Assembly (NCBI RefSeq): GCF_001717955.1
Contig: NZ_CP014168.1
Span: 2,327,501-2,391,500 of the forward strand
Reading direction: 5' to 3'
From: Sphingomonas panacis
Lineage (GTDB): Bacteria > Pseudomonadota > Alphaproteobacteria > Sphingomonadales > Sphingomonadaceae
Length of the DNA stretch: 64,000 bases
The position numbers were made by a program, and so were the translations under genes. The notes under the pieces are model-generated. The model searched no databases, was not told where the DNA came from, and worked only from the letters and a program-made list of their open reading frames with translations. The stretch's first letter is position 1, and the number at the start of each line of letters is the position of its first letter. This document shows, one piece after another, positions 8,859-18,384 of this stretch.

Positions 8859-8874
8859 GATACAGGTCTGTATC
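8859..8874. promoter_or_regulatory. Inverted-repeat operator GATACAG-N2-CTGTATC, copy 1
   Basis: GATACAGGTCTGTATC has perfect 7-bp arms with a 2-bp centre. The same arms occur at 12448-12463 upstream of soxB. It is distinct from the TetR palindrome 28 bp upstream, so the TonB receptor promoter probably answers to two regulators. The MarR protein encoded at 22835 is a candidate binder; this is inference. Confidence 0.65.
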
Positions 8875-9067
8875 AAGACCTCTTTCCGGAAAACGATAAC
8901 CGCTGGCCGGCACGGTTCGGCGTAGGCTGGCCTGTGCGCTTGCGAGCCGCCAATTCAACATCCGCCGCGCGGCTTTCTGGCCGTGCGAGCGATTGGGTCG
9001 GGTGACCCGGAGCGTCGAAGAAGTGGTCCAAACCGAACTCAAATAAACGAAAGGGGAGAAAACTACC

Positions 9068-11215
9068 ATGCGGATCCACACCAAGGCCCTTCTTCTGGCA
9101 TTCGCCAGTGCTCTGCCTGTGCAAGCCGCGATGGCGCAGGTCGCCGCGCAGTCCGCGCTCGAGGGGCCGAAGGCGGATGACTCGGCCGCGCTCGATGAGA
9201 TCGTCGTGACCGCGCGTAAGCGCGAGGAGAGATTGGCCGATGTTCCAGCGACGATCGATGTCTTCTCGGCGAAGGATTTGACGGCCGCCGGCAATACGAC
9301 GATCAGCGACCTGTCGACCCGGCTTCCGAACTTCTTCATCACTTCCCCGCGCGTGACCCGGATTTCGGTAACGATGCGCGGCCTGGGCGTGCCGGGGGTC
9401 GGCCTCTACATCGACGGCGTGTACCAGCCTTCGGACGTGGCCTTCGCCACCCCGTTGTTCGACCTCGAGCGGGTTGAGGTGCTCAAGGGGCCGCAGGGCA
9501 CCCTCTACGGGCGTAACGCTTATGCGGGCGCGATCAGCTACGTCACCCGTGCGCCGACCAACCAGGTCGACGCCGAGATCAACGGCGAAGCGGGTAACGC
9601 CGGAACCGTGCGCGGTTCAGCAACCCTTGCCGGACCCATCGTTGAAGATATCATCACCGCTCGCGTATCAGGTGCGATCCAGCGTCGGTCGGGCTTTCGG
9701 AATTTCAGCGACGGCACCGATGCTGATCGCGACGATTACGAAGCCTTCACGGGTCGCCTGAAAATTACGCCAGCCAGCAATCTATCGATCGACCTGAAAT
9801 ACACGTACCTCAACAAGCTGGGTCCGTCGTTCCTCTACTATCAGGTCAAGGACATCAACGACAAACACGGCCGTCTGTTGCTGACGCCGAGGTTCGGCGC
9901 GGCGACAGGCGCGCTTGCCGGCAGCCGACCGGAAAGCCGGCTTCGCAGCAACAGCTATTCGGGCAAGATCACCTACTCAGCCAGTACTTTCGATCTTATC
10001 GGCACGACGGCGTACAACAGCCAGCGATATAGCGACACGTACGACGTCGACATGAGCCCTCCCGACGTCTTCGTCGCGCGGGGGACGGGCTCCTTGCGAA
10101 ACTTCAGCCAGGAAGTGCGTGCCCAGTCGACCAACAGCAGCCCGTTGAAGTGGCTCGCCGGAGTCTATTACGACCACGGCAAGACCGGAGATTGCGGTTC
10201 CTGCGGCAACATACTCGGCGGCGTCGCGCTCGGCGGCACATCGATCTTCCAAAGCAATCCGACGACCGAAGTCACCACCTATGCCGGTTTCACCGATCTC
10301 GAATATGCGATGAGCGACCATGTCGTGGTGGGCGGGGGTGCGCGCTATGACGAGATCACATCGGAATTGCAGCCGCTGACGGGTTCCCGCGTGCGCGCCA
10401 AGTTCCATGGCTTCCAGCCCAAAGTGACGGCGCGCTACCGGTTCACTCCAGAAACGCAGATCTACGCGTCGATCACCAAAGGCTTCACGCAGGGCGGCTT
10501 CAACGCGCCGCTGGCCGGCACGACCAGCGCCCAGAAGACCTTCCCCAACCAGACGCTCTGGTCATACGAAACCGGCTTCAAGAGCAGCTTCGACGAGCGG
10601 CGCGGCAATATCTCCATCGCGCTGTTCTACATCGACGCGCAATCGTTCAACGCGGCGGCGACGGTCCCGACGCCGATCGGGCCGCGCGTGGTCACCGTGC
10701 CCGTCGGCAAGGTCAAATCCTACGGCGTCGAGGTCGACAGCTCCTACCGCATCACGCCGGAGTTGCTGTTCGAAGTGAACGGCGGCTTCAACCCGGTCAC
10801 GCCGACGGTGCTATCGCCCAACATCGCGCCCGGCATCGGCAATGTCGATGAGCAGTTCCAGCGTGCGCCGAAATGGAGCTACCGCGTGGCCGCCACCTAT
10901 ACCAAACCGGTGTCGGACAAGCTCTCGCTGGAGTTCAATGGTGCGGTCAACGGCATCGGCCCGACCCACTTCTGTGGCGAGGCGCAAGTGTTCGGACCTT
11001 GTCCGACACGTGACCCCTATACCTTGGTCGACGCCAGCACGTCGCTCGTCTGGTCGCGCTATCGCGTAACCCTCTTCGCGCGCAACCTGTTCAACACGAC
11101 GTACGCGACGGACTGGTTGGCCAAGACCGCGCTCGCCCAGTTCGGTGCGCCCTCGGCCGGCTCGGTCTACGGCGATCCGCGATATTGGGGCGTTCGCGTC
11201 AACGCGAAATTCTGA
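9068..11215 (+). CDS. TonB-dependent outer-membrane receptor
   Basis: A 715-residue ligand-gated outer-membrane porin. An N-terminal signal peptide runs to about residue 23 (cleavage near AAMAQ), followed by a TonB-box-like stretch DEIVVTARKREERLADVP (about 43-60) and the plug domain (VEVLKGPQGTLYGRNAYAGAI, about 137-157). A beta-barrel follows and ends with an aromatic C-terminus (WGVRVNAKF). Plug wording is typical of the sphingomonad receptors that import organic substrates rather than siderophores. It stands alone between two palindromic operators and an esterase gene that probably belongs to the same transcript. It would bring the island's substrate into the periplasm using TonB-ExbBD. 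Confidence 0.93.
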   Translation: MRIHTKALLLAFASALPVQAAMAQVAAQSALEGPKADDSAALDEIVVTARKREERLADVPATIDVFSAKDLTAAGNTTISDLSTRLPNFFITSPRVTRISVTMRGLGVPGVGLYIDGVYQPSDVAFATPLFDLERVEVLKGPQGTLYGRNAYAGAISYVTRAPTNQVDAEINGEAGNAGTVRGSATLAGPIVEDIITARVSGAIQRRSGFRNFSDGTDADRDDYEAFTGRLKITPASNLSIDLKYTYLNKLGPSFLYYQVKDINDKHGRLLLTPRFGAATGALAGSRPESRLRSNSYSGKITYSASTFDLIGTTAYNSQRYSDTYDVDMSPPDVFVARGTGSLRNFSQEVRAQSTNSSPLKWLAGVYYDHGKTGDCGSCGNILGGVALGGTSIFQSNPTTEVTTYAGFTDLEYAMSDHVVVGGGARYDEITSELQPLTGSRVRAKFHGFQPKVTARYRFTPETQIYASITKGFTQGGFNAPLAGTTSAQKTFPNQTLWSYETGFKSSFDERRGNISIALFYIDAQSFNAAATVPTPIGPRVVTVPVGKVKSYGVEVDSSYRITPELLFEVNGGFNPVTPTVLSPNIAPGIGNVDEQFQRAPKWSYRVAATYTKPVSDKLSLEFNGAVNGIGPTHFCGEAQVFGPCPTRDPYTLVDASTSLVWSRYRVTLFARNLFNTTYATDWLAKTALAQFGAPSAGSVYGDPRYWGVRVNAKF

Positions 11216-11324
11216 TCGAGTCCGGGGCGCAAAACAGCGGGAGCGACGATCCGGGCTTGGATCGGGCCTCCGCGCTGCAAGCGCTTCGCGAAGTCCGATC
11301 CGTGTAGAAACTGGGAGGAAGGCC

Positions 11325-12335
11325 GTGAATTATCCTATCGATCGTAGATCCGCCTTGTCGATCGGCGCCGGGGCCATCGCCGCCGCCGCCGCCGCGACCT
11401 TACCAACGCGCTCTTCCGCGGCGAAGACCCCGACGGGCCTCGTGGAATCCGCGCCGTCTTTCGAGGCGCTCTTTCCGTCCACGCGGTACTACGAGATAGA
11501 GTCGCGCATCGCAGGAGCGCGTTTCGCCGCCTGGGTCACGCTGCCAGCACAATACGACGCCGACCGCACGAAGACCTATCCGATCGTCTACCAGATGGAT
11601 GGCAACCTCTTCCTGCCGGCTACCGCGCCGTTTCACCAGGGAGAGGGCGATAAATTGTCTCCCCATATCCCCTTCATCATGGTTTCCGTCGGCTATTCGA
11701 AGCGCGAAAGCCACGCTTGGCCGTGGCTGCGCATCCGCGATTTGACCCCGCCCGGCGAGGCGGTTCCCGATGTGATCCGCCAGACGGTCGAACCCGCCGT
11801 GAAGGCGGGTCGCCTGTCGCAAGACGAAGGTCGACGCTATCTGGCGATGTTCGCCAACCCGGCGGCGGACGCGTTCCTTGCCTTTCTCGAACAGGAGCTT
11901 CATCCCCAAATCGCGACGGCCTTGCGGGTCGATGAGACCGACGTCGCGCTTTGGGGCTATTCCTATGGTGGTTTGTTCTCGACCTATGTCGCGATCGAGC
12001 GCTCGGATCTGTTCAAGTGCGTCGGCGCAGGCAGTCCGGGAATCGTCGCGGAAAATAGCCAAATCTTTAAGCTGTATCAGCAAGCCGTCGCCTCGAAGAA
12101 TGACTATTCAGGTCGTCGCCTGCACGTCACCCTTGGCGCGCGCGAGCTCGCGCAGCCGAGCCTCTATCAGTGGATCATCGCGCGCGGCACCAGCGAGCTG
12201 CTCGCCCAAACAGCACTGCATCCGTTGCCTGGACTCAAGGTTTCCGGCGAGATCATCCCGCTGGAAACGCATCTGACCGGGGCGGTGCCGGGATGGTTCA
12301 GCTTCGTCCGCGCTTGTTATCAGAGCCCGCGGTAA
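11325..12335 (+). CDS. Exported esterase, esterase D/enterochelin-esterase-like (PF00756 type)
   Basis: A 336-residue alpha/beta hydrolase. The chosen start is GTG at 11325, preceded by GGGAGGA and giving DRRSALSIGAGAIAAAAAATLP, a twin-arginine-type signal, so the enzyme should be periplasmic. The nucleophile elbow is LWGYSYGGLFS (Ser about 216) and a late His is in PLETHLTG. It is closely similar along its length to the esterase at 19279-20265 (shared SFxALFPSTRYxExxSxIAGARF and SGRRLHVTLG), but that copy lacks a comparable leader. The longer frame upstream overlaps the TonB receptor and is not credible. Probable role is hydrolysis of an ester bond in the imported substrate. Confidence 0.85.
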   Translation: MNYPIDRRSALSIGAGAIAAAAAATLPTRSSAAKTPTGLVESAPSFEALFPSTRYYEIESRIAGARFAAWVTLPAQYDADRTKTYPIVYQMDGNLFLPATAPFHQGEGDKLSPHIPFIMVSVGYSKRESHAWPWLRIRDLTPPGEAVPDVIRQTVEPAVKAGRLSQDEGRRYLAMFANPAADAFLAFLEQELHPQIATALRVDETDVALWGYSYGGLFSTYVAIERSDLFKCVGAGSPGIVAENSQIFKLYQQAVASKNDYSGRRLHVTLGARELAQPSLYQWIIARGTSELLAQTALHPLPGLKVSGEIIPLETHLTGAVPGWFSFVRACYQSPR

Positions 12336-12447
12336 CCCGGTGCCGGCAGCGCGTCTCATCCCGGCGTTGCGTCCAGGGCAGCTGACGTTGCGGTTTATCG
12401 AGGTGACCTGCGAATTCGAGCTTGACGAAAGGTGGTGGGGCTCCCAC

Positions 12448-12463
12448 GATACAGTTCTGTATC
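12448..12463. promoter_or_regulatory. Inverted-repeat operator GATACAG-N2-CTGTATC, copy 2
   Basis: GATACAGTTCTGTATC, perfect 7-bp arms identical to the site at 8859-8874. It lies 17 bp upstream of the soxB ATG chosen here. If the longer soxB frame were used the site would be inside the coding region, which argues for the internal ATG at 12480. Confidence 0.65.
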
Positions 12464-12479
12464 GGGATCGCTCAAACAG

Positions 12480-13733
12480 ATGACGAAATATTCCGCCTTC
12501 AATGTACTTCTGCAGGGATTGCGCGGACAGCAGGGCTGGACGCCGGCCTGGCGATCGCCCGAACCCAAGCGGCGCTATGATGTCGTCATCATCGGCGGCG
12601 GCGGTCACGGCTTGGCGACGGCGTACTATCTCGCAAAGGTTCACGGGATACGGAACATCGCCGTTCTGGAGCGCGGCTGGTTGGGCGGCGGCAATACCGG
12701 TCGCAACACGACGGTGATCCGCTCCAACTATTATTATCCCGCCAGCGCCCGGCTCTATGACCTGTCGTTGAAGCTCTACGAGGGCCTGTCGCGAGAGCTG
12801 AACTACAACGTGATGTTCAGTCAGCGCGGCATCGTGATCCTGTGTCATAGCCGCCACGACATGGAGGGGGCCGAGCGGTGGGTCGGCGCGATGCAGCTCA
12901 ATGGCGTCGATGCGGAGATGATCTCCACCGACGACGTCAAGCGCCGCATCCCCGCGCTCGATACCTCCCGCGATGCCCGCTTTCCGGTGTGGGGCGGCTT
13001 CATGCAAAAGCGCGCGGGGACCGCGCGCCACGACGCCGTCGCCTGGGGATATGCGCGGGCGGCTGACGCGCTCGGCGTCGACATCATCCAAAACTGCGAA
13101 GTCCGGGGCTTTCGCAAGACTGAGACGGGCCGGGTGACCGGGGTCGAGACCAATTTCGGTGTGATCGAGGCGGACAAGGTCGCCATGGCCGTGGCGGGTC
13201 ACTCCTCGATGGTGGCCGAGATGGCGGGCTTTGCGCTGCCGGTGACCAGCTACGCGCTACAGGCGTTCGTGTCCGAGCCGCTAAAGCCGGCCCTCGACAC
13301 GGTGATGCTGTCTTTGGCCACGGGTCTCTATGTCAGCCAGTCGGACAAGGGGGGGCTGGTGTTCGGCGGGGGACTCGATCACTATCCCTCCTACGCCCAG
13401 CGCGGCAATTCGCCGACCATCCGCGAAGTCGCCGGCGCGCTCGCCGAACAGATGCCTTCAGTGGGCCGGGTGCGCCTGGCCCGTCACTGGGCCGGCATCG
13501 TCGATATCGTTCAGGATTCCAGCCCGATCCTCGGCGAGACGCCGGTCCCCGGCCTCTACATCAACTGCGGCTGGGGGACGGGCGGGTTCAAGGCCATTCC
13601 GGCGGGGGGCTATCTGCTGGCTCACCACCTGGCCACCGGCCACGCCCACGAGATTGCCGAGCCCTTCGGCCTGAACCGGTTTTTCACGGGCGCCCTGATC
13701 GACGAGGCCGCGGCCTCTGGCATCGCGCACTGA
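12480..13733 (+). CDS. soxB: Heterotetrameric sarcosine oxidase, beta subunit
   Basis: Flavin-binding catalytic subunit that oxidises sarcosine (N-methylglycine) to glycine, H2O2 and a one-carbon unit carried on tetrahydrofolate. The 417-residue protein begins MTKYSAFNVLLQGL, as SoxB proteins do. The FAD Rossmann motif is DVVIIGGGGHGLATAYYL (about 34-51). The segment GTARHDAVAWGYAR (about 180-193) matches the region that carries the histidine covalently bound to FMN in characterised SoxB. The C-terminal GLYINCGWGTGGFKAIPAGG is also typical. It is first of an operon soxB-D-A-G-purU-folD. The substrate may be another N-methyl amino acid; the sequence does not settle this. Confidence 0.93.
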   Translation: MTKYSAFNVLLQGLRGQQGWTPAWRSPEPKRRYDVVIIGGGGHGLATAYYLAKVHGIRNIAVLERGWLGGGNTGRNTTVIRSNYYYPASARLYDLSLKLYEGLSRELNYNVMFSQRGIVILCHSRHDMEGAERWVGAMQLNGVDAEMISTDDVKRRIPALDTSRDARFPVWGGFMQKRAGTARHDAVAWGYARAADALGVDIIQNCEVRGFRKTETGRVTGVETNFGVIEADKVAMAVAGHSSMVAEMAGFALPVTSYALQAFVSEPLKPALDTVMLSLATGLYVSQSDKGGLVFGGGLDHYPSYAQRGNSPTIREVAGALAEQMPSVGRVRLARHWAGIVDIVQDSSPILGETPVPGLYINCGWGTGGFKAIPAGGYLLAHHLATGHAHEIAEPFGLNRFFTGALIDEAAASGIAH

Positions 13734-13743
13734 CGAGGCGAAC

Positions 13744-14034
13744 ATGCTGCTGATCCATTGCCCCTGTTGCGGGCCTCGTGATGAGGTCGAGTTCCACTGT
13801 GGGGGCCAGTCTCACATCACGCGGCCGGGCCCGCCCGAGACGGTCTCCGACACGCGATGGGGCGACTATCTGTTCACGCGCATCAATCCCAAGGGTGTCC
13901 ACTTGGAACGCTGGCTTCACACGGCCGGATGCCGCCAATGGTTCAACGTCGCGCGCAGCACGGTGACTCATGAAATCATCGCGGTCTATCGAATGGGCGA
14001 GGCCGCACCCGATCTGACGATGGGAGTCGTCTGA
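13744..14034 (+). CDS. soxD: Sarcosine oxidase, delta subunit
   Basis: A small zinc-binding subunit of the heterotetramer, 96 residues. The Cys/His set typical of the family is visible: HCPCCGPRDEVEFHCGG near the N-terminus and TAGCRQWFNVARST (about 62-75). It follows soxB by 10 bp and its stop overlaps the soxA start (TGATGA), the usual order B-D-A-G. It is needed for assembly of the complex and has no catalytic residues of its own. Confidence 0.93.
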   Translation: MLLIHCPCCGPRDEVEFHCGGQSHITRPGPPETVSDTRWGDYLFTRINPKGVHLERWLHTAGCRQWFNVARSTVTHEIIAVYRMGEAAPDLTMGVV

Positions 14035-16961
14035 TGAGCGGGCGTCGCCTGCCGCGCGGCGGCCAGATCGATCGCGCGCGTCGCGTGCGGTTCCACTATG
14101 AGGGCCGGGTTCTGGAAGGGTTCACGGGCGATACTTTGGCCTCAGCCCTGCTGGCCAACGGCGCGTCTATCGTCGGTCGATCGTTCAAATACCATCGGCC
14201 GCGCGGGCTGATGGCTGCGGGCGTCGAAGAACCTTGCGCTCTGATGCAAGTCGGGGTGGCCAGGCGTAGCACCCCCAACGTTCGCGCCACCGAGGTCGAG
14301 CTCACCGAAGGCCTTCAGGCCCGGCCCGTGAACTGCTGGCCGAGCGCGCGGTTCGATGTCGGCGCGATCAACAATGTGATCAGCCGCTTCATCCCGGCCG
14401 GCTTCTATTACAAGACGTTCATGTGGCCGGACTGGCACCTGTTCGAGCCGATCATCCGCAAGGCGGCGGGTCTGGGCAAGGTGTCCGCCGATGCCGATCC
14501 GGATCGCTACGAACATCGCTATGCCCATTGCGACGTCCTCGTCGTCGGGGCGGGCCCGGCCGGCCTCGCCGCGGCCCTGGCAGCGAGCCGTCAGGGCGAG
14601 CGAGTCATGCTGGTCGAGCAGGACACCACGCTGGGCGGCTCGCTGCTGAGCGTCCCGGCGTGCATCGACGGCCGCGACGGCGGCGAATGGCTGGACGGAG
14701 TCGAGGCCGAGCTCGAGGGGGCTGGCGAAACCGAGATCCTGACGCGCACCACGGCGGTCGGCTATTTCGATCACAACAGCGTCAGCCTCGTCGAGCGCTT
14801 GGCCGATCATCCCGGTGCCGGCGCTCCGGATGCGGTGCTGCGCCAGCGGCTCTGGACTGTCCGGGCCAAGCAGGTGGTGCTGGCCACCGGCGCGCTTGAA
14901 CGTCCGCTGGTCTTTCCCGGCAACGACGCACCCGGCGTCATGCTGGCCTCGTCCGTGCGCCAGTATTTGACCCGGTGGGCGGTCCTGCCGGGTGACGCCA
15001 CAAGCCTGTTCACCAACAACGACAGCGCTTATGGCGTGGCGCACGCGCTGCTCGATGCTGGCGCGACAGTTCCAGGCTTGGTCGACAGCCGCCGCGCGCC
15101 GCCGTCTGGACTGGTCGAGGCTCTAGTCGCGCGCGGGGTTCGGGTGTTCACCGGCGCGGAGATCGTCAAGACCAACGGCGCGCGCGGATTGCGCGGCGTG
15201 ACCGTGCGCACCGGAGACGGCCGTTCGGTGCGCGTGCCCTGCGATGCCCTCGCCATGTCCGGTGGCTGGAATCCGACTGTGCATCTGTTCTCCCAGTCGG
15301 GCGGCAAGCTGACTTGGGACGCGAGGATCGCCGCGTTCCGACCCCACGTCTCGGTTCAGGCCGAAGTATCGGTGGGCGCGTCTAATGGGGATTTCACCTT
15401 GGGCGCGGCGCTGACGGGCGGCTGGATGGCGGCGGGGGGCGATGCCGGCCAAGCGCCGGTCGCGTTCGACGCGGCCCCGGCCTGGACCATCGAACCGCTC
15501 TGGCGAGTCGAGGCCGAAGGCAAGGCTTTCGTCGATTTCCAGCATGACGTGACCGCCGGCGACGTCGCCCTGGCCAAGCGCGAGGCGTTCGTCTCGGTCG
15601 AGCACCTCAAGCGCTACACCACCCTTGGCATGGCGCCCGACCAGGGCAAGACCTCGAACGTCAACGCCTTGGCTATCATGGCGGAACTGACGGGGCAGGG
15701 CATGGCGGAGGCCGGTACGACGCGGTTCCGCTTCCCCTATACGCCCGTTAGCCTGGCGGCGCTGGGCGGCCACACGAGGGGTTCGCTGTCCCGGCCCTAC
15801 CGTCGCTTGCCAACCCACGAGCGTCAACAGGGGGCCGGCGCGGTGTTCGAGGAATATGGCGCCTGGCTGCGCCCGGCCTATTATCCCAAGCCTGGCGAGA
15901 CGCCGTACGCGGCCGAGCAACGCGAAGCGCGCGTCGTGCGTGAGGGTGTCGGCCTCTTCGAAGGCTCGCCGCTCGGCAAGATCGAGGTGGTCGGCCCCGA
16001 CGCCGCCGAGTTCCTCGATCGCATCTACGCCAACACCATGTCGACCCTGAAGGTCGGCCGCGCCCGTTATGGCCTGATGCTCAACGAATTGGGCGTGCTG
16101 ATCGACGACGGCGTCACGCTACGCCTCGCCGAGGACCGCTTCCTGGTCGGCACGACCGGAGGCGGCGCCGATCGCATCGCCGCCTGGCTCGAGGAATGGC
16201 TGCAATGCGAGTGGCGCGATCTCAAGGTTTTGGTCGCGCCTGTCACCACGGCCTGGGCGGTGCTGACGCTGAGCGGCCCGCGGGCGCGTGAGGTGCTCTA
16301 CGCGACTGGGGTGGACGTCCCGATCGACGCCGAGGCTTTCCCGCACATGACCTTCAGGGACGGTCACGTGGCGGACGTCCCGGCCAGGGTGGTCCGCGCC
16401 AGCTTCACCGGCGAAGTCACCTACGAGATCAACGTTCCCGCCGACCGCGCCGGCGAGCTGTGGGACCGCCTGATGAAAGTTGGTCAGCCCTACGGCATAA
16501 CGCCGGTCGGTATCGACGCCTGGATGGTGCTGCGCACCGAGAAAGGGTTCATGCACATCGGGGCCGACACCGATGGCGAGACATCGCCAGTCGATCTCGG
16601 CTGGGGACAGGTTCTCAAGCGTAAGCACGACTTCGTGGGACGGCGTTCGCTGTCGCGGCCAGCCAACACGCGCGAGGATCGTCTGCAATTCGTCGGCCTG
16701 GAGTGGGTCGGATCGATCGAGACTCTGCCGATCGGCGCCCATCTGCGCGGGGCGGGCAAACGCGAGGGCAGCGAGGGCTACGTAACCTCGACCGGCTTTA
16801 GTCCGGCGCTCGGGCGCGGCGTCGCGCTGGGCATGGTCAGGGGCGGCCGCGCCCGCCTGGGCGAGGAGTTCGACGTCGTCACGGGCGCGGCCAAGGGCGC
16901 ACGCGTTCGCATCAGCCAGTTGGCCGCCTACGACATCCCTGGAGAACGCCTCAATGGCTGA
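14034..16961 (+). CDS. soxA: Sarcosine oxidase, alpha subunit
   Basis: Large subunit, 975 residues. The N-terminal region binds the ring-type cofactors: GRSFKYHRPRGLMAAG (about 42-57) and a dinucleotide-binding motif VLVVGAGPAGLAAALAA (about 169-185, NAD site in the family), with ATGALERPLVFPGNDAPGV later. The C-terminal third (from about 640) is a GcvT-like tetrahydrofolate-binding aminomethyltransferase domain (EGVGLFEGSPLGKIEVVGPD; SFTGEVTYEINVPAD; GVALGMVR). This domain traps the methyl-derived carbon as methylene-THF, which FolD and PurU encoded downstream then process. It overlaps soxD by one base and soxG by eight. Confidence 0.94.
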   Translation: MSGRRLPRGGQIDRARRVRFHYEGRVLEGFTGDTLASALLANGASIVGRSFKYHRPRGLMAAGVEEPCALMQVGVARRSTPNVRATEVELTEGLQARPVNCWPSARFDVGAINNVISRFIPAGFYYKTFMWPDWHLFEPIIRKAAGLGKVSADADPDRYEHRYAHCDVLVVGAGPAGLAAALAASRQGERVMLVEQDTTLGGSLLSVPACIDGRDGGEWLDGVEAELEGAGETEILTRTTAVGYFDHNSVSLVERLADHPGAGAPDAVLRQRLWTVRAKQVVLATGALERPLVFPGNDAPGVMLASSVRQYLTRWAVLPGDATSLFTNNDSAYGVAHALLDAGATVPGLVDSRRAPPSGLVEALVARGVRVFTGAEIVKTNGARGLRGVTVRTGDGRSVRVPCDALAMSGGWNPTVHLFSQSGGKLTWDARIAAFRPHVSVQAEVSVGASNGDFTLGAALTGGWMAAGGDAGQAPVAFDAAPAWTIEPLWRVEAEGKAFVDFQHDVTAGDVALAKREAFVSVEHLKRYTTLGMAPDQGKTSNVNALAIMAELTGQGMAEAGTTRFRFPYTPVSLAALGGHTRGSLSRPYRRLPTHERQQGAGAVFEEYGAWLRPAYYPKPGETPYAAEQREARVVREGVGLFEGSPLGKIEVVGPDAAEFLDRIYANTMSTLKVGRARYGLMLNELGVLIDDGVTLRLAEDRFLVGTTGGGADRIAAWLEEWLQCEWRDLKVLVAPVTTAWAVLTLSGPRAREVLYATGVDVPIDAEAFPHMTFRDGHVADVPARVVRASFTGEVTYEINVPADRAGELWDRLMKVGQPYGITPVGIDAWMVLRTEKGFMHIGADTDGETSPVDLGWGQVLKRKHDFVGRRSLSRPANTREDRLQFVGLEWVGSIETLPIGAHLRGAGKREGSEGYVTSTGFSPALGRGVALGMVRGGRARLGEEFDVVTGAAKGARVRISQLAAYDIPGERLNG

Positions 16962-17493
16962 CGTCCGCGCGGCTTGGACCCTCCAGCGGCCGAGCCTTTC
17001 CATAACTGAGTCGGCGGTTTCGCTTTCGATCCTGCGCGTGATGCGCGACGACGTGGACGCGGCGACTGAACTCGAAGCGGCGTTCGGGTTCGCCTGGCCG
17101 ACCCGGCCCAATAGTCTCGTGAAGATTGGCCTTCGCGTCGCCTGGCTGGCGCCGGGCGAGTGGGCGATCTTCGCGCCTGCCGACCAGATTTTTGGTCAGG
17201 TCACGCAGGCGTGCTCGGGTCGACTGCACCACCTCGGCGACCTGTCGGCCGGGCGGCGTGCCTGGCGCATCTCGGGCCCGGCGGCGCGGGTGCTGATCGC
17301 CAAGGGCTGCAGCCTGGACACGCACCCGCGGGTGATGTCCGAAACACAATGCGCCCAGACCCTGCTGACGCAGGTCTCCGTTCTGATGCTCGCCGAGCCG
17401 GCGACATCCACCTTCGACATCGTGGCCGACGCGAGCTTCGTCGGCCACTTGCGCGACTGGTTCACCCAGGTCTCGCAGGAGTGTATTGCATGA
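16954..17493 (+). CDS. soxG: Sarcosine oxidase, gamma subunit
   Basis: A 179-residue subunit of the heterotetramer. Recognised by gene order and family features: an N-terminal LSITESAVSLSILR, a central WLAPGEWAIFAPAD, a RAWRISGPAARVLIAKGCSLDTHP stretch and the C-terminal DASFVGHLRDWF. It starts eight bases inside soxA and its stop overlaps the purU start (ATGA), so all these genes are translationally coupled. No catalytic motif is expected. Confidence 0.92.
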   Translation: MADVRAAWTLQRPSLSITESAVSLSILRVMRDDVDAATELEAAFGFAWPTRPNSLVKIGLRVAWLAPGEWAIFAPADQIFGQVTQACSGRLHHLGDLSAGRRAWRISGPAARVLIAKGCSLDTHPRVMSETQCAQTLLTQVSVLMLAEPATSTFDIVADASFVGHLRDWFTQVSQECIA

Positions 17494-18350
17494 CCGCCCT
17501 TCACTACGTGATGCTTGTCAAATGCCCCGACACCCTTGGCGTCGTGGCCGCCGTTTCCGGCTTCCTGGCGGAAAATCGCTGCTCGATCGGCGAATCCCAA
17601 CAGTTCCTCGACGAGGAGACGGGCCGTTTCTTCATGCGCATCACCTTCGCGCCCGAAGAGGTTGAGGGGTTTGATCTGGCGGGCCTCGGCGAACGCCTCG
17701 CCGCCATCGCCGAGCGTTTCCAGATCGATTTCAAGCTGTTCGATCCAGCGACCCGGCCGCGGGTGCTGATCGCCGTTTCCAAGTTCGGCCACTGCCTGTT
17801 CGACCTGCTGCACCGCTGGCGTGCCGGACTTCTGCCGGTCGATATCGTCGGGGTGCTCTCCAACCACGACGATATGCGCTCGTTCGTCGAGTGGAGCGGG
17901 CTGCCCTATTATCACCTGCCCGTCGATAAGGCCGACAAGCGGCCGCAGGAGCAGCGGTTCTTGAACCTAATCGCCGATCGGAAGGTCGATCTGGTGGTGC
18001 TGGCGCGCTACATGCAGATTCTTTCCGAGGAGATGTGCGAAGCGCTGTCTGGGCGCTGCATCAACATTCACCACTCGTTCCTGCCGAGCTTCAAGGGTGC
18101 CAAGCCCTATCACCAGGCGCATTCGCGCGGGGTCAAGATCATCGGCGCCACGGCGCATTATGTGACCACCGATCTCGACGAGGGGCCGATCATCGAGCAA
18201 GGCGTCGAGCGTGTCAGCCACGCCAAGTCAGCCGAGAACCTGGCGACGATCGGTCGGGATATCGAGTGCGCTGTGCTAGCGCGGGCGGTGACGTGGCATG
18301 TCGAGCACCGCGTTTGTCTGAACGGGCAGCGCACCGTGGTGTTCAGTTGA
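17490..18350 (+). CDS. purU: Formyltetrahydrofolate deformylase
   Basis: Hydrolyses 10-formyl-THF to formate and free THF. The 286-residue protein has an N-terminal ACT domain ([18 protein letters not shown], about 8-25) and a C-terminal formyltransferase-type domain with [11 protein letters not shown], the catalytic [19 protein letters not shown] and [20 protein letters not shown] 17490 overlaps the soxG stop; the longer frame upstream overlaps soxG and is spurious. With FolD it drains methylene-THF made by sarcosine oxidase to formate and regenerates THF. This purU-folD tail is typical of sox operons dedicated to catabolism. Confidence 0.93.
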   Translation: MTALHYVMLVKCPDTLGVVAAVSGFLAENRCSIGESQQFLDEETGRFFMRITFAPEEVEGFDLAGLGERLAAIAERFQIDFKLFDPATRPRVLIAVSKFGHCLFDLLHRWRAGLLPVDIVGVLSNHDDMRSFVEWSGLPYYHLPVDKADKRPQEQRFLNLIADRKVDLVVLARYMQILSEEMCEALSGRCINIHHSFLPSFKGAKPYHQAHSRGVKIIGATAHYVTTDLDEGPIIEQGVERVSHAKSAENLATIGRDIECAVLARAVTWHVEHRVCLNGQRTVVFS

Positions 18351-18384
18351 TGGACGCTCCCGCCGCCGGCGCGGACGCCGCGCC

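Noticed and set aside
12432..12479. An upstream extension of soxB by 16 codons
   Set aside because: It would cover the GATACAG-N2-CTGTATC operator, and SoxB homology starts at MTKYSAF.
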